DNA from: Kryptolebias marmoratus
Taxonomy: Eukaryota > Chordata > Actinopteri > Cyprinodontiformes > Rivulidae
Length of the DNA: 64,000 nt
Reading direction: 5' to 3'
NCBI RefSeq assembly: GCF_001649575.2
Contig: NC_051433.1
Coordinates: 21,283,248-21,347,247, forward strand
The notes under the pieces were generated by a model, which ran no database searches, had not been told where the DNA came from, and worked only from the letters and a program-made list of their open reading frames with translations. Both the position numbers and the translations under genes were made by a program. Shown piece after piece: positions 24,641-36,705 of the stretch. The first letter of the stretch is position 1. The number at the start of each line of letters is the position of its first letter.

Positions 24641-26424
24641 TTGATAAACAGACAGGAAATCTTATTTTAATCTGCTTCGACCACCATGCTGTAGAGTCTT
24701 CTCTCTATTGTACGTCCTGTGTTAAATGTGTCAGTCGCTTCAGCTGAATGCTGAGAACGGTGACGGACTGCTGAAAATATAGGGGGAGAAAATGTAGGGG
24801 GGCAATTAGTATCCAGAGGCTCAGCTGTGTATCTTCATTTGCCACAGTATCTTCAGCACATGTCAGGTTCAGTGAACGTGGCTCAATGCCCTGGTGCCTG
24901 TTGGGCAGGAGAGTGAGAGAATGAAGGATGAGGTGGCACCTGCATCTGTAGCCTAATGACCCAGAGGAGCTTTGTCTTTCACACACTTGTTCCTCTCTTT
25001 TTTTTTTTTACAGTATGCTCCTTCTGCTTGTCATACTCTGGACAGCTCGATATCCCATTAGCTTGTCCTCCTTAGCTCTCAATCTGATCATACAGTCTTC
25101 ACAAATTGCCCTACATTTCACTTTTCTTTGTGGCATTCCCTTAAGTTTGCAGTCTTTATTTTCAAGGAAATATCATTTTGTTCCTGAGGCAGCCAGGCAG
25201 GCAGGGATTTTCTTTCCCTCATCTCACATCCCAGAGGTTTAAGTGCTATGAAATACTAAGCTTTTCCAACAAAAAGACCTTTTGACCTGCTTTCTCTAAG
25301 TTTAGTGGGCTGGGTGTAAATGTGGATTAAAGGCCTCTCTAAGGAGTTTTTCTCTCTCTCTCTCTTTAAGATATCAACAGCTAAAGGAGCATGCCATACA
25401 TATGTACAGAATGAGTGTTATTGGAAGTGAGCTGGTTGAACCCAATACCTTTTTACATGCTGTCTTTGATCTTTGTCTCGTCTATGTAGATTTCAGCCCT
25501 CTCAAAGGCAAAAAATGCAAGGCAGGCGTGCATGGTAAAGTGCTAGTCTTTTATTGATGCATAACAACATCTATTACCTCATCTCTTTTAGATCTGTTTT
25601 CTTTATATACTTGTAGAGCTGAAACTAGAGGTAGACTGATTTATCAATGGGCAATAATAAGGTCAGTTCTTTGCCAGTTTTAAAAACTAATCAGCATCAG
25701 CCACACCTGAGCATACATATTAAGCTGATTAAATGCCAGGCACATCTGTGGGCAGAACAGTGTTGTTGCACTTGACACTACGCTCTTGCATCAGGACACT
25801 GGTGCCTTTCACAGCAAGGGGGCTTATTTTTGTTGGCAGAACACGACTGACTGTCAAGGAAGTTAATTGGAATATTATGCTAACTTTTGAAGGAACAGTG
25901 TGATATATACCGCAAAACTAATAAGGCATTAATTCCTTTCTCTCATAGTCATATACAAGTAATTATTTAGATGAGAACTGTTACATCTAAAGGAAAAAAA
26001 TATGAATAATTTTACATCAGCATTCATTTCCTTTGTTTTTGTTTCTTGCTTAGCTCTGTGAATTTAGCTTTACTAATTAAGCATGTTTACATCGTGCAGG
26101 TTCTAAAAAAAGTATTTTTTTTGGCTCCATCACTAGTGGGCTTTGTAGTTTCTGAGTATTGCTAATACTTTTAAAGGTTCTGTAATAAAACAAAACTATT
26201 TTTTAATCACTTAAAACATAAGTTTTTTTTTTAATTCGTTCAATGATTTGCAGTATGGTTTACTTTGTGGTCAGGAAACTGTGTCTGTCAACAAACATGC
26301 CAATGCTAACCACAGAAAAACAAGAACATGCGAAATGCAAGACAGTATAGTGGTTCATCACCTGGTTAAGGTCTTTCTGTGTGGAGTTTTGCATATTAAA
26401 CTCTAAATTGTCAGTAGGTGTGGG
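24641..26424. other. Intron, no gene recognised
   Basis: Includes a TC run at 25349-25366 and T-rich tracts near 25000 and 26225. Short frames at 24705-24986 (-) and 25015-25242 (+) lack any feature. The rest is plain intron sequence. Confidence 0.35.
25349..25366. repeat. (TC)n microsatellite
   Basis: Nine uninterrupted TC units. Confidence 0.85.
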
Positions 26425-26545
26425 TATAACCCTGTGATGGAATAATGATCTGTCCAGGGTGTCCCCTGCCTCTTGTCCAGTGACTGCTAAAGATAAGCAC
26501 CATCTTCCATGCAATCCTGAATGGAAAAGTAGCTAAAGGAATTGA
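26425..26545 (+). mobile_element. Decayed 3' body of a fish tRNA-SINE
   Basis: CCTGTGATGGAATAATGATC, CTGTCCAGGGTGTCCCCTGC and TCCAGTGACTGCTAAAGATA follow the order of the common fish SINE body (tgtgatggactggcgacc, then ccagggtgtaccc, then a cccaatgac-type block). The copy at 44735-44875 is better kept. Confidence 0.6.
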
Positions 26546-29500
26546 TCAGAAGCTGAGACTAATTTTGATGGGTTCTTAAACAGTTCTAACCCCTATTCTT
26601 CCTACTGACTATCTCTATTGCAAGTGTTGGCCCAAATTTCAGCAGTGTTTTTTTTTTATTTCAAAATCTAGTATAATGATGAGTATGAATATTAAACTGT
26701 TATATTCATGAACCAAAAACAAGCAAACAAATTGGCTTCATAAATCAGCTGTTAGCTGTCATTTGCCATTGCCCACTGAAGACCCAACATGGTCAACATC
26801 TAATAGTTTAATAGTATTTGTACTCAAAAGTTGGAATTTCTGAGTTCAAATGTAAAAAAAACAAAACAGCTGTAATTCTATCTGAAGCTAGAATGCCAGC
26901 TTGGAAAAATGGAGATTTCTGACCAACCATGACTTCAATAATCCAATAATAATAATAATAATGGCTGCCTTGTACATGACAAGATGTCATCACTGCAGTT
27001 GTTACCTTTTTTTAATTTTCACTTCTTTTAGTTTGTATCACATATATCAGTTGCACTCATAGTGCTGTAGTACCTCTATTAGTGAAGATATTGCTACTGT
27101 GTCTGCATGCATAAAATCCAGAGAAATGTAATATCAGCTAGAATTGTTATTATTAGTTAGCTTGGTTGCTAACATTGCTTAAATCCTGAGGATTTTCTGA
27201 TTTGTAGCTGGAGCACAGTTACGTCGGATGTGACGTTATGCCCAGATCGGAGTTCTATCTACCAAAGTAAATGGAGCGCAGCATGACTGCAACATTTTGT
27301 TGTACCATTACCAATCACTCTGATCTGTGGATACCTTTAAAAGTTTTTTTTTAACATTCACCTAGATATTACCACATCCTGACCTCAAACTTTAAAAACC
27401 TTAATAAAACTTGAAGTTTAAACCTAAAGCTGCAGAATGTCTCATGATGCAAAAGTGTGCTTCACTTCAGCCTTGGAACATAAAAGCACAAATATGTCAC
27501 ATCAGCTGATGATTTGGGCCTGTAGCATTTTTCTAAGTTAAACGCCTGTTTTTGATTTTACAGCTTTTCCTTTTCAAATTTGGTTAACTTGGCATGCATG
27601 TGTAATGAACTATCCACATAGAGCTGATCCCAGGAGCTTGCCTCTCAGACGGAATGAGAGATTTAGTTTCAGTGTCAGCAGATTAAAGAAGCACAGCATG
27701 ATGTATTATTTTTCTGAAGAAGGAAGGAAAACTTTTGTTGAACTTAATGTATGCTAGCTTTTAGTATTACATCATCTCTGCCTCTGTTTTGCTGTGTTTA
27801 AATCCTAAATCTTGGGTACAATCAAAGTGTCAGTCTTTGATTTGCGTATACAGAAAATATTTGGTGATGCACTCCGTAGAGTGAGCAGCTCTTTTGTCTG
27901 CCTTGGTATTACATTTTCTTCTTTTGTGCCGAATGAATGTTAGGCAGGGAAGCTGGCTGAGTTTCAGCACTCACAAAAGTCATGAGTATTATCCAATCAC
28001 TGTCTTTGTCACTTATGTCACACTGCTTTACCCTTACGTGTTGTGTGGTAGGAAGACAAAATTTCTCTATAAGAGACAGAGACTCACCTTAACATAAAAC
28101 ATGGCTTTGGCTAGAGTTGCTGCTTCTCGCTGCTTGTTTGGCTGTTCAGAAGTTTTTATGCTGTCAGGGGAGTCACTTCAGACCAGGTCTCTGTACAGTT
28201 GCAGCTTGCCGTAGTCATGTTAATACAATTTTGGATTATTCACATGAGAGGGTAGACAACAGTATTTTTCCACCACACTCTAATATTCAACAAATGGGTA
28301 ATGTCACCCAGAGCTGCAGCTGGAAACTTGGAGCAGACAAATCCAGGGAGCTATAACTTTTTGCTTTCATTATTGTATTTTAAAAAGCAGTAAAACACAA
28401 GTGATTTGAGAAATAAATGCTTTAAGGAATAACAATCTAGTGCAGAAAAACAGGCAGAGAAAAAGTAGCACAAATGATGGAAATCCATAAAAACAATCAG
28501 ATATTTGAATGTCATTGTTGTGCTTTTTGATATTTAGGAATGTTGATCTCCTGAGTCATGAGAATCTGTTTTATATCTTCCTCAGTAGGTGTTTTTATAT
28601 CAGAACACTGTGTATGGTATTGGAATTGAAGAGATAACTAGAGAAATATAATTTTGACTGAATTTTACAACGGTGAAATGAGATTTTAAATTCTAAACTG
28701 TTAATATAGCATCATAAGTTTGTGAAAATGCACTGCTGAATAGACTTCATAAAACCTCTATATTTTGACTAATCTTTTCGCAGTGCTTACCATTTATACT
28801 CAACAATGTAGCTGCTGCTTTACAGGACCAATCCCCCATCTTGAAAATAACTGCTTTTTTTAAGATTCCTGAAACTACAATAAAGAAACAAAGCATGAGA
28901 AATAAAGTGTTAAGATCCTGTGTGTTAAAAAGCTTATTTGAAGATATGCCACCCTGTACTATGACGGCAAATGAGAGAAATTTTATGATAGAATAACTGA
29001 TCAAATATTCTATTGAATCCAAAATGTGAAACATGTGAATATATCTAATCAACATTTTGTAAAAATCTTGTTTTAATTTTGATAATGTGGGCTAATTTTG
29101 ATTATGTAGACGTGACTTTTATTTACGTGGAAAAATAGACCTGACAACTGATGACTACAAACATCAGAATACCTTTAAATACGGTACTATTGGACTAATT
29201 AATGAAGACCTAACTTCAACTCAATGAACTACCGGTAATATGCGCTCTGTGCTACTAATATAAAAATAACCACTGCTCCACCAGTTGGCTGGTTACGCAC
29301 AGTTTCAATTATGAACTATAATTATGCTAAATGTCAAAGATCAAAGAATCCTTTATGAAAGGTGTTGACCCGTGAAATTGCTTATATTGTCTCTGTTTCT
29401 TGTGTATTTTATTTAACTTATTTCACTCTACCATGATGACCCTGATATCTTTCAGTGGAATAAGACATGACCTAAAGTGTGAACATAAAGTGGCCCTGAT

Positions 29501-31699
29501 TGCTTGAGCCAGGCAAGCTTAGATTAGTCTTTAATGTTTGATCATAGAGGACTTTGCCTCATTTAACATGTGTTCATTAATCAAGAAGATATAAACAGAA
29601 ACAAGTCCACTTTTGCTATATAACAACATGTAGTTCTAGTTCTAAAGTTAAAATGCTGACATGGTTTAAACCTTTTTAAAACACATATCTTCTGCAAATG
29701 TTTAGTCTACTTAGCCCTATTGATGAAAAAAGTCTTAAAGATTAAATCTTTTTGCAAACTGTTTTATACCATCTATTGCATACACAGCCAAAATAATGAA
29801 CAGACAAAAATGAAAAGAAAAAAGTTTTACCCAGCTGATTGAAAAACCAAAAATGACCCAGCTTTATTGGCAATTAGCAGTCTTAAAAAAATATTTTATT
29901 TCAGGTTACTCTAATGTGAAATGCTTGACTTTGCTAAATTAATTGAATCTCTGATGAACTGAATCTCGTTGGTTTTTATTAATTTACCCAAATGGGATGT
30001 TTGAGTTTGGGAGAATCAGTGTGTGAAATTAAGACGGATAAAAGGAGTTTAGCAGTACTTGTAATTAATTTTAATTTAAATCTGTTTAATTTGTGGACAA
30101 AACGGGGAACATAGTTACATAAAAAATCTATGTAACTGCTGCTTTGTTTTGGGGACTTAAAGCCTATGACTTGTTCAAAGCCCTAGTTAGCCCAATTCAC
30201 ACTGGATGATGACCCCACCGCAACATAGAAAAAAAGCCAAAGCACAAATGGTTTTTGCAGAGCTTTGGCGAGGTCTTGTTGTAGATGACAGAGTGTGGTA
30301 GGTTGTGGAGGGTTTCGAGCAGGCACAAAACCTCAACAGTGAAGTTCTGGTGTTTTATCATTGTGGTGGCAGCATATTTAGGTCCTTCATGGAGCTTAGT
30401 GGCAGCATATTCATGACATGTGGACCTTGTGTACTGGTGTGACTTGGTTTTTAGAATTTAAAGCAGGACTGACACCACTGACACCATGCCGAGGTGCCAA
30501 GGTGCTACAATGCCGAGGCTATGACAGTTATGTTCTAGGTTATGTACAGTAGGTTGTGTAGAGGGTTGCCATTTCCTGTGAAAAGGCCTTAGGTTTTTAA
30601 TTATAATATTTTAGCCTTTAAAGATTTCTTAAAGCAATATCCAATTGCACATTTATTAGCTACTGGAAAAATATCCTCTTGCAAATGTTCCAAAGTGTCA
30701 AAATTGATCTTCTGCCACTAAAAAAAGTTAAGGTTGTAAATTTCACTAATCTCTGCCAAAAGAAAAAGAGAAAACTGCACAAAGAACAAACTAAGCACTA
30801 AATGGAGATTTACTGGAGCTAGAGGAGACAAAGCCAAAACAGCTGTGCCAAACAGATGCTATCCAACACCACCACTATTTACCCAGAGGTGTGATGAGGT
30901 AATGTTCGTAGTTCTGGTGATATCAGCAGGTGAACTGGAGCCTTTTGTGAGGTCTTAGAGGCTGTTGCGATCTCATCCTGCAGGGAACCAAATAAGGGAT
31001 GAGTACAAATCTTGTAAGTTCCCTGTTAGAGTCACAGCTCTCGCTCTGCAAGAAGATTTACTGATGTCCTACAAGACAGCAGCCTTAGGATAACTTTAGA
31101 TTCCTTTTCATTATCAACAGAGGGTTATATTGTCTGTGTTTTCATTCTGTGCATGTGGTGGATACAAGTCAATACTGTATATTCAGATATTGTAAGTTTA
31201 ACAGTAATAGTGTGAAAAAATCAGGAAGCTTGATGTATTGGTGGACTAATTCTAGTAAGCGCTCATTTTTTTTTTTTACTCAACAGAATGCTTGTGCATT
31301 CATGAAATAAGGCTCAGCTGAACATTTGGAGTAAAATCCATATTTATTCTGGATGTTTGGAGCCATTCTGCCATTTGGAAAAGCCAGCAATGCGTTGGAG
31401 CAGTGAGACGGTTTGGCCAATCAGTCTCATGTCTCTGTCCAATGACTAGACTATCATTGATCATCATTTCTCAGTTACATCTTTTTCCCAGCAAGCTCCT
31501 AGCTGCCATCTTGAAATATTTTGCCTTTGGACATTTGCATGTTTTGCTGGATTTGGACGTTTGTATGAGTGTGTGTATATGTTTGGAAGACAGAGTGGAA
31601 TAGGAAAATGAGCTTATGTGTATGCAAAAGAAAACACTGGGATGGATCTGGCTGAGGCACCCAGCCAGCATGCTGTGGTGCTGTTGCTGAACCTTGGCC
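26546..31699. other. Long AT-rich intron stretch, no gene recognised
   Basis: The longest part without clear islands. It has an AAT microsatellite (26945-26962), T runs near 26650 and 31270, and small direct repeats at 30366-30411. The minus frame of 102 codons at 28747-29055 is hydrophobic and AT-driven, not a gene. No repeat from families A or B was found here. Confidence 0.35.
26945..26962. repeat. (AAT)n microsatellite
   Basis: Six AAT units. Confidence 0.85.
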
Positions 31700-31930
31700 A
31701 GACAGATGGCGTCCATTTGATCAGAGTGATGCTGTGATGGTGGGCGAGGAGCAGCGGAGAGAGGCGGCTATTGGGTCTTCATGAGCAGGCCTTATTACCG
31801 GTCTGACAGACAGTCGACTCTTTAACATTCATGAAAACTTCCCCTACAGCTACTCTGATGTGCTGGCTGAGGCGCTGCATCGTTATCCCAGAGCCCCAAG
31901 TGCATGTTTATCATCTTTCACCTGAACACG
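31700..31930. promoter_or_regulatory. Candidate conserved intronic element
   Basis: CTATTGGGTCTTCATGAGCA, GGCCTTATTACCGGTCTGAC and AGACAGTCGACTC form a dense non-repetitive run with CpGs. An acceptor-like CCCCTACAG at about 31849 precedes 24 open codons ending in a stop, but no donor pairs with it, so a regulatory reading is preferred. Confidence 0.3.
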
Positions 31931-32995
31931 CCTGCGTGTCTTTCGACTGTGAAGGGTGGCTGGGGTGTTTTAAATTGTATTTTAGGTTTAGCACTCTGTG
32001 ATTAGCAGCATCACCTTACATCAAAGAAGGTTTTGGAAAGAGATACACCAATTGGTCTTTTCTTGGCCCATTTAGTTTTTATTTATCAATAGGTCTAACT
32101 TTCTTTTTAAGCGCTGAAATAGACAGCACACAACCCCTTTTTTTGTTATTTTTAAGAAACAATTCATATGTGATCAGAGTGCAATATGTAAGAAAATGTC
32201 AGTCTTCTTTAGTTATGCTTATTTCCAATAGCAAAGTTGTATAATGGATGACTTTTCAACACTGCTTTCTCAAAATACTTAGAGCAGCAAAGACTACAGA
32301 ACTACATCAAACTTCCTTTGTCACTAAAAACATTTAAACATACAGGGGTTCATGCCACCTTAAATGAAATAACAATATAGCTAAATACAAATGTAAAAAC
32401 TTTAACAAATACACACTTCACAACTTTTTAATATATAAAAGATGAAGAATTTGGAAGTAAACAAATGAAAACCATAGCACGTAATAGCAGATTTGCCCCC
32501 AACAGCCATGAAATATCAGTTTTAAATATCCAATTTTTTTGGTTTAAACTTCTGAGTGTAGGTATGAAGGTCGCACAGTCTACTTGTAAGGTTAATTGGT
32601 GGTTTTAAATTGGCTGAAGGCGTTTTAGTTTGGTCTTGCATGGTATTCTGTTTGTGTTAACTCTGAAATGCAGGGGCGACCTGTCCAAATTATGACCTTC
32701 TTTTATTGCAGACCCCAGTGCCCCCAGGAAGAAGTGGTTAGTGTGGACCAATACCCACTGAAAAATATGTATCACCAAAATTAAACGTTTTGCACAACTG
32801 CGACTAAAAAAATCAGTTAATTTCTCTGCAAAGTAGTTGATTTCAACTTCTTGCTTCCTCTAAAACACATCATTTACCTATATCTTAATAATCACTGCAC
32901 ATTATAATAGTTAAAGCTAACACTTTCTTTAAGTATCTGCAGTTGTTCATATGGACTCAGTTATTATACAATATGAGATAAAAAGGCAACGTCCC
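31931..32995. other. Intron, nothing recognised
   Basis: AT-rich unique sequence without a recognisable repeat or coding pattern. Confidence 0.35.
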
Positions 32996-32999
32996 ACTG

Positions 33000-33370
33000 T
33001 GTTTAACTTTTCAATGAACACAATGATTGTCTTCTCATCCTTTCCTCCCCGCGACTTGTCACAGGGCGGAAATAATTTTAGGATCATTTTCAGCCCTTTA
33101 TCTCGACACACTCGCAAATCCATTTTTTAAAAGGTTAGACATTAATAGCGAGAATTCCCTCCTTTCTCCTCCTCCTCTCCCTCCTTCCTCTCAGATATGA
33201 GATTATACATTTCACCCTGAGCAACAGACAGAGACTAATCCACGGCCGATGTGCGATATTAGCCCTGTGCCCGCCGTGCGGCTGACAGCTCTGTGGGCTT
33301 TTGATTTGGGGCGTTTAACAAGCCCCCGTTAAAAATCCAGTTTTAGCTCGGCACAAATGTACTTCCCTTC
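33000..33370. promoter_or_regulatory. Strong candidate conserved intronic enhancer
   Basis: Base use shifts sharply from the AT-rich flanks: GACTTGTCACAGGGCGGAAA, TTAGACATTAATAGCGAG, AATCCACGGCCGATGTGCGA and GCGGCTGACAGCTCTGTG (a TGACAG MEIS/TGIF-type site overlapping an E-box). GGGGC at 33308 and GCCCC at 33322 can pair around GTTTAACAA. No frame or repeat accounts for it. The family-level expectation is that long introns of neurodevelopmental genes carry such elements. Confidence 0.4.
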
Positions 33371-34779
33371 ACACTTGCTTTTGCACTATCCATGTGTTCA
33401 CAGGAAGACAAGAAAGAAAGAAAAAAAACACATGTAGTGTTAACGCTGAAGCACAGATGCAAAGCAGATGTTTAATTCTGATGCTGACTCCAAATTTTAG
33501 CTGAAAAATTGAATCATTTTAAATACGAAGATAAGCGTTCAGCTTGAGAAAGGAAGTGTGATAAGTGGGCGCTCTGTGGATTTCCCATTTTATCTGAGTC
33601 AGTTCATTCAAAGTGGGGAAAATCATTTTTAATACCTCAGAGTGACACAGACACTTCTTTTCTGACGGTATCAGACTAACCTTTTAACATTTCTTTTTGT
33701 ACGAGTTATCTTATTTAAAAACTTGAGAATCATTCATAAAGACCCAGTTGTGCATCAGAATGTGGAACAACTGATTAGGTGTGTTAAACTCATTTACACA
33801 AGGGGGACCAAAACTTAAAAGAGCCATTCTCGGTTGGTATGTATTTACTGGATCAAATTACCATGATTTTCAGATGTAATATGTGACACTATCCATATAG
33901 AAATTTTAATTATGGCCAAAGACATATTATGTAGAATTTAGAACCAACAGAACATACTGATTAATGATAAAAGATCACATTTAAAAAGACACATCATTAT
34001 CATTAATTTTTATGTCTTGCTCTTTAGCAGCAATTTTAAATTAATTTCGTATTAATACATTTTATCTGTCAAATCAGCTAAAATAAATCTCTTAATAAAA
34101 ATCCAAACATAGTTTTAAGATTTTACTTTGAAATACAGAAAATAAAAAAAACATTAGACAGACTCTGTTGCTCTGATGTGCATTAGTTCAGGTCAGACAC
34201 TTGACATCTTTTCTTTCTTCATCAGCAAGAGTTTCGTCAGACCCATTTGAATGTTCTGTGTTATTAATTTTCATTGCTTATGGTGTAAAAAGATGTTTTT
34301 GTACTAATAATTATGTTTGAAACCAACAAGCTTGCATTGACTGAAGAACAAACACTGTCTAACAAAACTAAGTTCAAGAACAGAAAGAACATTTAGGACA
34401 TTTTTGTTTTTCTAAACAAAAATCCTGTGATTGTTGCTTGTTGCTCTGATCGTCCTTAGACAGACACACATTCTGGGATTTTACACTACATGTAAGGTAA
34501 ATTGACAGATTAAGACAAGACAAAAAAGCCTAAAACAATAAAACAATAATAAAACAAGTCACAAACTACTGTTTTGTGCTGTGTCACATTGCAGCTAATA
34601 TTTCCTGTTTTTTAACTGACTAGATGTTTGGTTAAAAATTTTACAGTTTTTTCCTTTAATTCCAAATTTTATTCCAGTTGTTTTCAGCCTGCCCACACAT
34701 GAAGGCTTTTTTCTTTTTTTTTTTCTTTTTTTATATAGTACATGCTTGTCATTTTTAATTTATCTGAGGGGCCTCAAGC
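33371..34779. other. Intron, nothing recognised
   Basis: AT-rich unique sequence, with poly-T tracts near 34710-34735. Confidence 0.35.
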
Positions 34780-35290
34780 TAAATACTTGCATGGCATGGA
34801 AGAGTTGAGGCTGGCTGCGAAATTAGTCCTGAAGCAAACACTCCAGGGCCTGCTTTTAATAGCTTTACCATCAGCAATATTCACAGCTGAAGATGAAATG
34901 ACTCAAAGTACTGCTGATGGGAAATACTGCCAATGAACCAGTGAAGGGATATTTATGAAAACTCTTTAAAACATTATTCATTCTCGTTGTTTGTAATTAA
35001 GAACCATTTATCATGTGCTGTAAAAAGCACCACGTGGACATCGCTGGCAGTTTTCCAATGGCAGATTTACTTTACAACTCTAATAATGGCAATTGTCTCA
35101 AAGATGCCCTTAGTATTTACAGTAAATATGTGCAGTTTGCTCTGTTTAAATCAAAGAAACAGGGAATTACTTCATCAATTATCACACTAATTTTATTCAT
35201 TTCTATCAAGCTCAAGAGGATCATAATTCAATTTAGAGTCTGGATTTTAACACCAAGACTTAGTTTATTTAATATATTACTACTATGAGA
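34780..35290. promoter_or_regulatory. Strong candidate conserved intronic enhancer
   Basis: Over 500 bp of evenly complex sequence: CTTGCATGGCATGGAAGAG, GCCTGCTTTTAATAGCTTTA, GTTGTTTGTAATTAAGAACC (forkhead-like beside a TAATTA homeodomain core), AGCACCACGTGGACATCGC (a CACGTG E-box) and TTCATCAATTATCACACTAA. Overlapping short frames at 34742-35288 disagree on reading frame. Conservation was not tested. Confidence 0.4.
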
Positions 35291-36019
35291 TCTGTAGCTG
35301 AATATTTAAAGCATTTGAAACATTCCATGTTTTCTCTTGGCTAAGGACATGCTTTCGTAGTAACGCATGCTCTGATGTTTAATTGTTCAGTTATTTGTGA
35401 TACTTTTTTTCCCCTCATACTATCTTTAACACCTACTATGTTAAAGCTCAAAGCAGCACGTTACACTGGCAGATCAAAAGCATGTTAAGTGTCAAGCTGT
35501 TCCTCATCCCGGATATTACATTAAAAGCTACTCACTGGATGTACAAGATTACATTAGCAACATAACTCCAGTTTTGTCGTCTGTGTTTCTTTGAGACCTC
35601 ATCATTCAGTAACACGCTGATGAGATTAAAGCGTGTCTTGTCTCAAACAAACAGAACGCTCCCAGCACAACCCCTTTTACAACATAGCACAGATGTCAGT
35701 CAGCCAAGGTTCTGTTGGTTTTTTTTGAGAGCACAGCCATGAGCTCTGTAGCAGGAGCCAATACTGAGTTGGGGGAGTCATGTTGGGGGGGTAGATATCA
35801 GCTGGGGTGTTTAGACCTTCCATTCACACCTTAGTTTGCTGATCTAAATCCAATTCATCAGCCCTTAATGGACTGCACAAATTGTCTCTCCAGGATCTTA
35901 ACTCCAGGAGTGGACAAACTAAGCAGAAACAAAGTGGTGACATATGGAGCACAGAATCAAAGACAAAAGCTGCAGGGCTGGTCATTAACATGGGACAACA
36001 TTAAGGGTCTTATTTGCTT
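35291..36019. other. Intron, mostly unique
   Basis: Unique sequence with G-rich patches near 35770-35800. It may contain further regulatory DNA around 35500-35700, but no gene. Confidence 0.35.
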
Positions 36020-36400
36020 GTCACTTTGAAGGGATAAAGTGGCGAAAGTGGCGTTCTGTGTAAAGGCTATGAACAATAATAATCTTATTTGTTCGAGGGA
36101 CCTTAGTTTGGAGAAATAAAGTTTATTTCTGAGCACATTGATGAGCTACCAGTTGGTCAGAGTGGGGCCAAGACATAACTGGATCGCTGTTGTCTTAAAA
36201 CAACTCCTGCCTCAAACATTTCAAAACAGTTCACGCAAATGCTTTTTTATAAACTTTAACATTGCTGTCCGTTTTGCATTACATGGTTATTTGCAGAGAA
36301 TTATGTTCTTTTTTTTTGCAAATGCAAGTTGCAGCCGCAGGTAGCTGTAGCACTTTTAGTGCAACCTGGAGGACTTCCAGCAGGAATTAATTTTTTTCTT
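36020..36400 (+). mobile_element. Family B element, left arm plus central block
   Basis: The left arm reads GTTCTGTGTAAAGGCTATGA, ACAATAATAATCTTATTTG, GTGGGGCCAAGACATAACTG and CTTAAAACAACTCC. Next come TTATAAACTTTAACATTGCT and the block CAGGTAGCTGTAGCACTTTT with ACTTCCAGCAGGAATTA. The right arm is absent, cut off before the SINE pieces that start at 36440. Confidence 0.65.
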
Positions 36401-36439
36401 CTGAATTAACTGTGTCATGTAAAACTGAGAGCGGAGTAA

Positions 36440-36575
36440 AGGTTGGGGTTGACTTGGTCCACTGCTAGGGAAGTTGTCTTCTAATCTGAGGGTTGAAGGT
36501 ACAATCCCCAGCCCTAGTAGTGTGCCAAAGTGTCCCTTGGCAAGACAATGAGCCCCCCACTAGTAGACTTAGTGG
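36440..36575 (+). mobile_element. tRNA-derived SINE, 5' region
   Basis: CTTCTAATCTGAGGGTTGAA followed by GGTACAATCCCC resembles the B box of a tRNA promoter (usual fish form GGTTCGATCCCC). AAAGTGTCCCTTGGCAAGAC then matches the widespread fish SINE body that usually reads gtgtccttgggcaagacac. The A box is decayed. Confidence 0.65.
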
Positions 36576-36595
36576 TGTTGCTGTTTTTTTTTTTG

Positions 36596-36705
36596 GCTGG
36601 GGTCACTACAGCAAGCAAACGTCACACAAAAGATTTGGCAATTGTTTTAAGCTGGAAGCCTTTCCTGACACAACTTGGGCTTAAACCTGCAACCTGACTA
36701 AAAGT
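36596..36705 (+). mobile_element. Second fish repeat fragment, adjoining the SINE
   Basis: GGCAATTGTTTTAAGCTGGA and AGCCTTTCCTGACACAACTT match the common fish repeat that normally reads gccggatgcccttcctgacg. It is separated from the SINE by a T run and TTTGGCTGGGG. Confidence 0.55.

Noticed and set aside
31849..31925. Acceptor-like CCCCTACAG followed by 24 open codons, a possible second tafa1 exon
   Set aside because: The reading ends in a stop with no donor, and it lacks the CEV..HRCC sequence expected of the next TAFA exon.
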